40,952 bases of DNA from assembly GCA_036270875.1 (NCBI GenBank), contig DATBBR010000062.1:1-40952 (forward strand), written 5' to 3'. The translations under genes were made by a program, and so were the position numbers. The stretch comes from Acidimicrobiales bacterium. Its GTDB lineage: Bacteria > Actinomycetota > Acidimicrobiia > Acidimicrobiales > AC-9. Shown in pieces: positions 33,531 through 40,952 of this stretch (positions are counted from its first letter, which is position 1; each line of letters starts with the position of its first letter). The notes beneath the pieces were generated by a model. It was given only the letters and a program-made list of their open reading frames with translations. It was not told the origin of the DNA and did no database searches.

Positions 33531-34387
33531 CGGTGCTCCCGCTCGAGGGCACCGTTGGCCCCGGAGGCCGCGGCGAGCGAACGGTTGAGGTTGCCGGTCC
33601 GGAAGCCCTCGAGATCGAGGGTCACGTAGGCGTACCCGGCCTCGCGAACGGCGGCCACGATCGCCTCTCGGCACTCGACCGCCCGGGCCAGCTCGTCGCC
33701 GTCGAGCTCGATGCGGGCGAGCTCCCCGTAGTGGCGGACCCGGAGCTGACCGAAGCCGAGCAGCCGGAGGGCCGATTCGGCCCGAGCGACCGAGTCGAGG
33801 ACGCCGAGCGTCACGGGCGTCCCGTACGGGACCCTCGACGCCAAGCAGGCCGCCGCCGGCTTGTCCCAGGTGCGCAGGCCGAGGAGCTTGGACGCGGCGC
33901 GCACGTCCGCCTTGGTGAACCCGGCCTCGACGAGGGGGAACACGGCCCCGCCCTCCTGCGCCGCCTGCTGTCCGGGGCGATGGTCGCCCAGGTCGTCGAG
34001 GTTCACGCCGAGGGCGATAACGGCACCCTCCGCGGCAGCGATCGGGCCCACGACCGCCATGAGCTCGGCCTTGCAGTGGTAGCAGCGGGTGCCGTCGTTG
34101 GCCGAGTAGCCGGGGTTCGCCAGCTCGTCGGTCTCGACGGAGATCCAGCGCAGACCCCACTCGGCGACCAGCGCCTCGCAGTCGGCGCGCTCTTCGGGCG
34201 CCAGCGACGGCGAGACGGCGGTGGCGCAGAGGACTCGATCGGGTCCCAGGGCGTCGGTGGCCGTCCAGGCCAGGAAGGCGGAGTCGGCGCCGCCGCTGAA
34301 GGCGACCACCACGCGGCCGAGTTGACGAAGCCCGTCACGCAGACGTTCGAGGTCGGGATCGGTCGCGCCCGGCCGGACGACGCGCAT
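33527..34387 (-). CDS. larE: LarE-like ATP-dependent sacrificial sulfur transferase
   Basis: A 286-residue PP-loop enzyme. The ATP motif is VVVAFSGGADSAFLAWTA. Other LarE segments are NDGTRCYHCKAELM and WDKPAAACLASRVPYG, which carries the cysteine that LarE gives up as sulfur when converting the pyridinium nickel-pincer cofactor precursor. The other two cysteines of the cluster-dependent LarE form are not evident, so the single-use cysteine form is likely. No larA, larB or larC is nearby, so the sulfur acceptor may differ. The ATG overlaps the hemQ stop by one base (TGATG). Confidence 0.88.
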   Translation of the reverse strand: MRVVRPGATDPDLERLRDGLRQLGRVVVAFSGGADSAFLAWTATDALGPDRVLCATAVSPSLAPEERADCEALVAEWGLRWISVETDELANPGYSANDGTRCYHCKAELMAVVGPIAAAEGAVIALGVNLDDLGDHRPGQQAAQEGGAVFPLVEAGFTKADVRAASKLLGLRTWDKPAAACLASRVPYGTPVTLGVLDSVARAESALRLLGFGQLRVRHYGELARIELDGDELARAVECREAIVAAVREAGYAYVTLDLEGFRTGNLNRSLAAASGANGALEREHR

Positions 34388-35070
34388 CAGGGCCGGGCGA
34401 TCTGCTCGAGCACCTCTTCGGTATCACCGATCATCCCGGTGTAGAAGGGCCCGAACTCGGCGTACTGGGCCGACGCCTCGTCGAAGCGCATCGTGTAGAC
34501 GACGTCCTTGAGGTCGTCTGGGCGGACCGCGAACAGCGTGACCCCCCACTCGTAGTCGTCGATGCCGGTCGAACCGGTGATCAGCTGCAGGACCCGGCCG
34601 GCGAAGGTGCGGCCTGTGGCGCCGTGGCCGCGCATCAGCGACTCTCGCTCCTGGTACGGGAGGGCGTACCAGTTCTGCCCCTCGTTGCGGCGCTTGGACA
34701 TCGGGTAGAAGCAGATGGCCCGCTTTCCCTCGGGGGGCAGCTGTGGGTAGAGGCGGGGGCGCTTCATCTCGTCGGGGAAGCCCTGTGCGTACTCCGAGAC
34801 CTCGGTCAGTGAGACGTAGGAGTCGGTCACCTCGATGCCGGCCGCCTGGAGCGCGGTCTGCAAGGCCCGCAGCCGCCAGAGGTCGGGCCCCAGGGCGAGG
34901 AAGCCGAGGTCGGCCTTGTGCCCGAGGACGGCGAAGGTGACGACCTGCTGGCCGTCGGCCTGGGCCGCCTTGACGGCGTGGATCACCGCCTCGCGACTCA
35001 CGTCCGCACGCAAGCGGGCGAAGAGGTGGAGGACTCCCCAACCGGTCGACGGTGAGAGGGGCTCCGGCAC
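34387..35070 (-). CDS. hemQ: Coproheme decarboxylase (HemQ/ChdC)
   Basis: A 227-residue member of the chlorite-dismutase-like family. The catalytic tyrosine segment is FYPMSKRRNEGQNWYALPY, and the heme-ligand histidine lies in ESLMRGHGATGRTF. It converts coproheme to heme b with hydrogen peroxide, the last step of the pathway that uses HemY/CgoX at 17.8 kb. True chlorite dismutases have a distal arginine and are rarer, so the heme role fits better. GTG 35070 is supported by a TAGACT box six bases upstream. It leads the hemQ-larE-NIL operon. Confidence 0.9.
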   Translation of the reverse strand: MPEPLSPSTGWGVLHLFARLRADVSREAVIHAVKAAQADGQQVVTFAVLGHKADLGFLALGPDLWRLRALQTALQAAGIEVTDSYVSLTEVSEYAQGFPDEMKRPRLYPQLPPEGKRAICFYPMSKRRNEGQNWYALPYQERESLMRGHGATGRTFAGRVLQLITGSTGIDDYEWGVTLFAVRPDDLKDVVYTMRFDEASAQYAEFGPFYTGMIGDTEEVLEQIARP

Positions 35071-35076
35071 GGCCTC

Positions 35077-35082
35077 AGTCTA
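35077..35082 (-). promoter_or_regulatory. -10 box of hemQ
   Basis: TAGACT on the minus strand ends six bases before GTG 35070. Its upstream region overlaps the groEL terminator stem. Confidence 0.45.
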
Positions 35083-35091
35083 CGGGGACAG

Positions 35092-35119
35092 CCAAGGGGC
35101 GCCTTGCGGCGCCCCTTGG
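35092..35119 (-). terminator. Perfect 12-bp hairpin after groEL
   Basis: CCAAGGGGCGCC (35092-35103) and GGCGCCCCTTGG (35108-35119) are exact inverted arms with a TTGC loop, about 40 bases past the groEL stop. No T-run follows in the groEL direction, but the stem is very stable and insulates hemQ from groEL. Confidence 0.75.
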
Positions 35120-35158
35120 TGTCACTCGCTCCGGTTGACCAGCTCGTGCCGGTGAACC

Positions 35159-36836
<1,678 letters not shown>

Positions 36837-36866
36837 CAGCAAACCACGCACGGCCCCGTTCCGCAA

Positions 36867-36966
36867 CCGGGCCCGTGCGGGCCCGGGACCGCTTTTTCGG
36901 CACCGCAGGTGCCGAGGTGCGCGGGTGGCGCCGGATCGGGCCGCCTATGCGCCCAAGCTCGGGCGC
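36867..36966 (-). terminator. Three hairpins downstream of the MoaD-like gene
   Basis: Between the MoaD-like stop and groEL lie three inverted repeats: GCGCCC/GGGCGC (36949-36966), CGGCACC/GGTGCCG (36898-36914) and CCGGGCCCG/CGGGCCCGG (36867-36886). On the plus strand a T5 tract (36893-36897) follows the last of these. They probably end the thrC-moaD transcript. Confidence 0.5.
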
Positions 36967-36975
36967 TTCGTCCGG

Positions 36976-37251
36976 TCAGCCTCCGGCGACGGCGGGGATG
37001 ATGGACAGCGTCTGCCCGTCGGGCACCGGGGTGTCCAGACCCTGCAGGAAGCGGACGTCCTCGTCGGCCAGGAAGACGTTGACGAAGCGGCGCAGCTTCC
37101 CGGTGTCGTCGAAGAGGCGCCCGGCGAACCCTGGGTAAGAGGCGTCGAGCGCCTTGAGGATGTCACCCACGCTCGACCCCTCGACCGCGACCTCGCCGAC
37201 GCCGTTGGTGAGGGTGCGCAGCTGGGTCGGCACACGAACGGTCACGCTCAT
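36976..37251 (-). CDS. MoaD/ThiS-like sulfur-carrier protein
   Basis: A 91-residue ubiquitin-fold protein ending in AVAGG, the Gly-Gly tail that is adenylated and thiocarboxylated in sulfur carriers. It begins MSVTVRVPTQLRTLTNGVGEV and has FVNVFLADEDVRFL in the middle. Relatives give sulfur for molybdopterin, thiamine or cysteine (CysO). The ATG overlaps the stop of the threonine synthase gene by four bases, an arrangement I recall from other actinobacteria. That hints at a sulfur role linked to amino-acid synthesis. The activating enzyme is not in the window. Confidence 0.88.
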   Translation of the reverse strand: MSVTVRVPTQLRTLTNGVGEVAVEGSSVGDILKALDASYPGFAGRLFDDTGKLRRFVNVFLADEDVRFLQGLDTPVPDGQTLSIIPAVAGG

Positions 37252-38498
37252 GGCCGGTCGACCTGCTCGAGGGCGGCCAGCGCCTCTTCAAAGGCGTCCA
37301 TCGACGGGGCGATGGTGGCGCTGGGACCCACGTGGGGCGTCACCGCGTCGACGGTCTTCAAGCCGTGCCCGGTGACGTAGGCGACCACCCGCTCGTCGGA
37401 GCGGACCACGCCCGCCGCCGCCAGCTTGGCCAGGGTCGCCACGGTCACACCCCCCGCCGTCTCGGCGAAGATGCCCTCGGTGCGGGCCAGCAGGGAGATG
37501 CCCTCGACGATCTCGTCATCGGTGACGGCGTCCAAGGCGCCGCCGGTGGAGCGTACGGTGTCGAGGGCGTACCAACCGTCCGCGGGGTTGCCGATGGCCA
37601 AGGACTTGGCGATCGTCGCGGGCCGGACGGGACGGATGTGGTCGACCCCCTCGGCGAAGGCCGTGGCCACGGGAGCGCACCCGGTGGCCTGAGCTCCGGA
37701 GATGCGCACCTCAGGAGCCTCGGGGAGCAGGCCCACCTGCCCGAGCTCCTGAAAGCCCTTGTGGATCTTGGTCAGCTGGCTGCCCGAGCCGACGGGCACC
37801 ACCACGTGGTCGGGGGCCTCCCAGCCCAGCTGCTCGGCCGCCTCGAAGGCGAGGGTCTTCGACCCCTCGGCGTAGTAGGTGCGCACGTTGACGTTGACGA
37901 AGGCCCACGAGGGGTGCTCGGCCGTCAGCTCCGCGCACAGCCGGTTCACGTCGTCGTAGTTGCCCTCGACGGCGATGAGCCTGCCGCCGTAGACGGCGGT
38001 GGTCACGACCTTGGCCAGCTCGAGGTCGTGCGGGATGAACACGACCGACTCCATGCCCGCCCGGGCGGCGTGGGCGGCCACGGCGTTCGCCAGGTTGCCG
38101 GTCGAGGCGCAGGCCGCCACCTTGAAGCCCAGCTGCCGGGCTTTGGTGAGCGCTACCGACACGACCCGGTCCTTGAACGAGCCGGTCGGGTTCACCGTGT
38201 CGTTCTTGATCCACACCTCCCCCAGCCCCAGCTCGGCCGCCAGGCGGTCGGCTCGGACGAGCGGCGTGAAACCGGCACCGAGGTCGACCGGGGCCTCAGC
38301 CTCGACCGGCAGCAGGTCGGCGTAGCGCCAGATGGTGTCGGGGCCGGCGGCGATGCTGTCGGCACTCACGTGGTCGGCAATGGCCTCATAGTCATAGGTG
38401 ACCTCGAGGGGCCCGAAACAGTAGTCACAGACGTGCAGAGCCTCGGCCGGATACACGCGCGCGCATTCCCGGCAGCGGAGGCCTTCTATGAACGACAC
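37248..38498 (-). CDS. thrC: Threonine synthase (PLP-dependent)
   Basis: A 416-residue fold-type II PLP enzyme. An N-terminal zinc ribbon (CREC and CDYC) leads into the PLP lysine motif NPTGSFKDR, ACASTGNLANAVAAHAA and the phosphate-binding VPVGSGSQLTKIHKG. It converts O-phosphohomoserine to threonine. Zinc-ribbon members coupled to MoaD-like proteins could instead use another O-phospho substrate. The GTG start has a strong GAGGAGG site four bases upstream. Confidence 0.92.
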   Translation of the reverse strand: MSFIEGLRCRECARVYPAEALHVCDYCFGPLEVTYDYEAIADHVSADSIAAGPDTIWRYADLLPVEAEAPVDLGAGFTPLVRADRLAAELGLGEVWIKNDTVNPTGSFKDRVVSVALTKARQLGFKVAACASTGNLANAVAAHAARAGMESVVFIPHDLELAKVVTTAVYGGRLIAVEGNYDDVNRLCAELTAEHPSWAFVNVNVRTYYAEGSKTLAFEAAEQLGWEAPDHVVVPVGSGSQLTKIHKGFQELGQVGLLPEAPEVRISGAQATGCAPVATAFAEGVDHIRPVRPATIAKSLAIGNPADGWYALDTVRSTGGALDAVTDDEIVEGISLLARTEGIFAETAGGVTVATLAKLAAAGVVRSDERVVAYVTGHGLKTVDAVTPHVGPSATIAPSMDAFEEALAALEQVDRP

Positions 38499-38704
38499 AA
38501 CTCCTCCTCATCGCTCGGGCATTGGCACCTGGCGCCCCCCGCTCCCCGGCGGGTCTGGCGCTGGTTGTCGCGGCGTCGTTGGGCCCGGTCCCTCGACCGC
38601 TCTGGATGATGGCTTCTCCAATAGTGAACGACCTGCGCCCGCCCGTCAAAGCGGTTTCGGGGGACAGTCGGGCGGAGGTGCCCGCGGTGGTGGATGATGG
38701 CCCC

Positions 38705-39610
38705 ATGGTTCCCGGCCGGTCACGGGCCTTTCATCACCGCGACTTCCCCCTCGAGTCCCTCGCCGCCGCCAAGGGGGGCCGGCGGGTGTCGGTCTGCCTC
38801 CCGGCGCGTGACGAGTCGGCGACGATCGGCCCGATCCTGCGGGCGCTGCTGAGCGGTCGGGTGGCGGCGTCCGGTCTTGTCGACGAGGTCCTTGTCGTCG
38901 ACGACGGCTCGACCGACGGCACCGCCGAGGTCGCCCGGTCGGCGGGGGCTCGAGTGGTGCGGGCCGCCGACGTGCTCGGCCAGCACGGCGGGGAGCCGGG
39001 CAAGGGCCAGGCGTTGTGGAGCGCGGTGTTCGCCAGCGAGGGGGACGTCGTCGCCTTTCTCGACGCCGACGTGACCAACTTCCAGCCCTCGTTCGTCGCC
39101 GGGCTGCTGGGCCCCGTCCTCACCTACGACGATGTGGCCCTCGTCAAGGCGTTCTACGACCGCCCGTTCGAGGGGCAAGCGACTGGCGGCGGGCGGGTGA
39201 CGGAGCTCGTCGCCAGGCCCCTGATCGCCGTGCTGCTCCCGCACCTGTCCGGCATCGTCCAGCCCCTTGCCGGTGAGTGCGCAGCGCCGCGGGAGGTGCT
39301 CGAGCGCCTGCCGTTCGCCCAGGGCTACGGCGTGGAGCTCGGGCTGCTGGCGGACGTCGCCTCCCGCTTCGGACTGGGCTCGATCGCCGAGGTCGACCTG
39401 GGCACCCGGGCCCATCGCAACCGCCCGGTTTCCGAGCTGGCACCCCAGGCGGTCGCCATCGTCCAGGTCGCCCTGGACAGGGCCGGGGTGCCGGCTCGGG
39501 AACAGCCGTCAGCGACGCTGGTCGTTCCTGGCGCCGCCCCGCGCACCGTCGCCAGCGGGGACCTCCCGCCCCTGCTCGACGTGCCCGCCTACACCCGCCG
39601 CAGCGCCTGA
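38705..39610 (+). CDS. gpgS: Glucosyl-3-phosphoglycerate synthase
   Basis: About 301 residues, GT81/GT2-like. Typical segments are VSVCLPARDESATIGPIL, VLVVDDGSTDGTAEVA, PGKGQALW, the metal motif FLDADVTNFQ, and GGGRVTELVARPL. It transfers glucose from NDP-glucose to 3-phosphoglycerate, the first step to glucosylglycerate and, in mycobacteria, to methylglucose lipopolysaccharides. The mycobacterial GEYAA loop reads GECAA here. ATG 38705 lies just before the homologous region; the frame is open to 38522, and no ribosome site decides. Stop overlaps glycerate kinase by 22 bases. Confidence 0.9.
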   Translation: MVPGRSRAFHHRDFPLESLAAAKGGRRVSVCLPARDESATIGPILRALLSGRVAASGLVDEVLVVDDGSTDGTAEVARSAGARVVRAADVLGQHGGEPGKGQALWSAVFASEGDVVAFLDADVTNFQPSFVAGLLGPVLTYDDVALVKAFYDRPFEGQATGGGRVTELVARPLIAVLLPHLSGIVQPLAGECAAPREVLERLPFAQGYGVELGLLADVASRFGLGSIAEVDLGTRAHRNRPVSELAPQAVAIVQVALDRAGVPAREQPSATLVVPGAAPRTVASGDLPPLLDVPAYTRRSA

Positions 39611-40629
39611 AGCGCCTGAAGCCCCTGAAGGTAGCGAGCCACTTCCTCCTCGACGCACTCGAGCGTGCGGCCCATCGCCCGCTCCCGCCCGCAGCGTTCG
39701 ACGAGTGAGATGACCGACACGTCGTGGTGACTCTCCCCGCCGAGCTCTTTCAGGTTGGCGTCGACCACCTCGCCCACCACGGCGAGGACGGGAACGTTCG
39801 CCCGGGCCGCCAGCTCGGCGACCTCGCCGACCACCTTTCCCCGGAACGACTGCTCGTCGAGGAACCCCTCACCCGTGACAACGAGCTCGGCCCGGTCGAT
39901 CTCGTCGGCCAGACCCACCGCCTCGGCCACGAGGTCGAACCCCGGAACGAGGGTGGCGCCGAGAGCAGCCAGGCCCCCGGCGAGCCCGCCGGCGGCTCCG
40001 CTGCCGGGCAACTGCCGGACGTCGACCCCGTACTCGTTGTCGTACAGCTGGGCCAGGCGCTCGAGCCGCCGCCGAAGCAATGCCACCTGGGCCGGGCTGG
40101 CCCCCTTCTGAGGGGCGAAGTCCTCGGCGGCATCGACGAACGTCGTCGTCACGTCGCACGCCACCACGAGCTCGACCTTGGTCAGGCGAGCGTGCGGGTC
40201 CAAGGCCCGTATGGCGCCGAGGCCGCCGTCGGTCGTCGCCGAGCCCCCCACCCCGACGATCACCCGGCGGGCGCCGGCCGCCACGGCGGCGGCGATCAGC
40301 TGACCGGTCCCGGTGGTGGACGCGGCCACCGGGTCGTTGCCGCGGGGCCCACCCACGAGCTCCAGTCCCGAGGCGCGGGCCATCTCGACCACGGCCGTCT
40401 TGTCGTCGAGCCGCCACTCGGCCGTCACCGGGGCACCCAGCGGACCCTCCACCGACGTCCGCCGGACCCTCCCGCCCAGGACGTCGAGGATCCCCTCCCC
40501 CCCGTCAGCCATCGGCACCTGGGTGCAGCTCCAGCCGAGCGACGCACCGGCCCGGGCAACAGCAGCAGCCACTTCAGTGGCGGCGGCTGTTCCCCTGAAC
40601 TTGTCCGGCGCAGCCACGAGGTGAGGCAC
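39589..40629 (-). CDS. Glycerate kinase (type I)
   Basis: A 346-residue glycerate kinase of the GarK/GlxK family. It opens VAAPDKFRGTAAATEVAAAV and has the diagnostic MADGGEGILDVL, VGVGGSATTDGGLGA and VVTGEGFLDEQSFRGKV. It phosphorylates glycerate, usually to 2-phosphoglycerate. Beside gpgS it may recycle glycerate released from glucosylglycerate. GTG 40629 is the start. Its last residues (LQGLQALQALRRV) come from the 9-bp repeat shared with gpgS. Convergent with gpgS and divergent from the GT20 gene. Confidence 0.92.
   Translation of the reverse strand: MPHLVAAPDKFRGTAAATEVAAAVARAGASLGWSCTQVPMADGGEGILDVLGGRVRRTSVEGPLGAPVTAEWRLDDKTAVVEMARASGLELVGGPRGNDPVAASTTGTGQLIAAAVAAGARRVIVGVGGSATTDGGLGAIRALDPHARLTKVELVVACDVTTTFVDAAEDFAPQKGASPAQVALLRRRLERLAQLYDNEYGVDVRQLPGSGAAGGLAGGLAALGATLVPGFDLVAEAVGLADEIDRAELVVTGEGFLDEQSFRGKVVGEVAELAARANVPVLAVVGEVVDANLKELGGESHHDVSVISLVERCGRERAMGRTLECVEEEVARYLQGLQALQALRRV
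39602..39628. repeat. Three-copy 9-bp repeat spanning the gpgS stop
   Basis: AGCGCCTGA occurs at 39602-39610 and 39611-39619, and once more as AGCCCCTGA at 39620-39628. Each unit carries TGA in the gpgS frame, giving three consecutive in-frame stops, and on the other strand it encodes Leu-Gln-Ala/Gly repeats. Confidence 0.7.
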
Positions 40630-40734
40630 CGGGCCATCGTGCCCGACGGGTCGACCGATGGGCGACCGGCCGTCGCCCCGCCCATGAGCCCGGCGGGTCT
40701 CCGAGGGGCCCTCCTGGCGCGGGGGCCCACCGAC

Positions 40735-40769
40735 GGCGGGCGGCGGGCGGCGGGCGGCGGGCGGCGGTG
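40735..40769. repeat. G-rich 7-bp tandem repeat upstream of otsA
   Basis: Four perfect GGCGGGC units (from 40735, 40742, 40749 and 40756) and one degenerate unit (40763), followed by further G-runs up to the ATG. The block can form a G-quadruplex on the plus strand and lies where the -35 element would be. Confidence 0.75.
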
Positions 40770-40773
40770 GCGG

Positions 40774-40779
40774 TAGGGT
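40774..40779 (+). promoter_or_regulatory. -10 box of otsA
   Basis: TAGGGT ends eight bases before the ATG at 40788. It lies immediately after the G-rich repeat. Confidence 0.45.
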
Positions 40780-40787
40780 CCGGGGGC

Positions 40788-40952
40788 ATGGGCGGACCGG
40801 AGCTCGTCATCGTCTCCAACCGGGGTCCGCTGTCTTTCGCTCTGGACGACGACCAGCAGCTCGTCGCCCGACGTGGCGCGGGCGGCCTCGTCTCCAGCCT
40901 GAGCCCGCTGGTAGCGGGGACCGACACCATATGGATCGCCGCCGCCATGGGC
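40788..40952 (+). CDS. otsA: Trehalose-6-phosphate synthase (GT20), N-terminal fragment
   Basis: Fifty-five codons open to the right edge. LVIVSNRGPLSF is the GT20 N-terminal motif, and RRGAGGLVSSLSPLV continues with the glucose-donor loop, then TIWIAAAMG. It should join UDP- or GDP-glucose to glucose-6-phosphate. The catalytic core lies outside the window, so a related GT20 enzyme cannot be excluded. Near gpgS and glycerate kinase it fits a compatible-solute locus. Confidence 0.82.
   Translation, partial: MGGPELVIVSNRGPLSFALDDDQQLVARRGAGGLVSSLSPLVAGTDTIWIAAAMG

Noticed and set aside
34387-35070. Chlorite dismutase
   Set aside because: The tyrosine and histidine motifs fit HemQ, and the presence of hemE and hemY supports a heme role.

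Overview
This is a gene-dense, very GC-rich stretch of bacterial chromosome that looks actinobacterial. The cytochrome oxidase has the actinobacterial subunit IV and sits beside a qcrCAB cluster with a diheme cytochrome c and a Rieske protein with three membrane helices. There is a HelD-type RNA polymerase recycling factor, a PAC2 protein, GpgS, and both CgoX/HemY-type and HemQ-type heme enzymes. The gene set fits a deep-branching actinobacterium such as Acidimicrobiia, but that placement is inference. I see no mobile element, CRISPR array, rRNA or tRNA.

Layout, left to right. 0-7 kb: the start of a Tat-exported protein, a PAS-GAF-SpoIIE phosphatase, a YacP-like NYN protein, TatA, a small membrane protein, an SCP2-domain protein divergent from an alkylsulfatase-like metallohydrolase, and a surface subtilase. 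7-16.7 kb: ctaC-ctaD-ctaF on the plus strand faces helD-ctaE-qcrC-qcrA-qcrB on the minus strand, together encoding a complete cytochrome bc-aa3 supercomplex. 16.8-21.7 kb: hemE-hemY, ku and lnt. 21.7-24.6 kb: cobT, a GtrA-like membrane protein and a GH1 glycosidase on the minus strand. 24.6-31.8 kb: acyl-CoA thioesterase, two different citrate synthases separated by a GNAT gene (the second fused to a CBS pair), PAC2, an amidase and an orphan gene. 31.8-38.5 kb: a Nudix hydrolase, two orphan genes, the hemQ-larE-NIL operon, groEL with a CIRCE operator, and thrC with a MoaD/ThiS-like sulfur carrier. 38.7 kb to the end: gpgS, glycerate kinase and the beginning of a GT20 trehalose-6-phosphate synthase.

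Functional themes are aerobic respiration and heme supply (cta/qcr, hemE, hemY, hemQ), entry into the TCA cycle (two citrate synthases), sulfur transfer (larE, NIL, MoaD-like, thrC), and glucosylglycerate/trehalose-type solutes (gpgS, glycerate kinase, otsA).

The most pervasive unannotated signal is regulatory. At least ten genes have a TANNNT -10 box ending 6-9 bases before the start codon, the geometry of leaderless transcripts, and this settles several start sites. Other points worth checking are an Lnt whose catalytic cysteine is a serine, a CBS-citrate synthase fusion, an alkylsulfatase split into two divergent genes, helD joined to the respiratory operon, and a G-rich 7-bp repeat over the expected -35 region of otsA. 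Most of the window is otherwise ordinary housekeeping sequence. I did not find a clearly novel multi-gene system.
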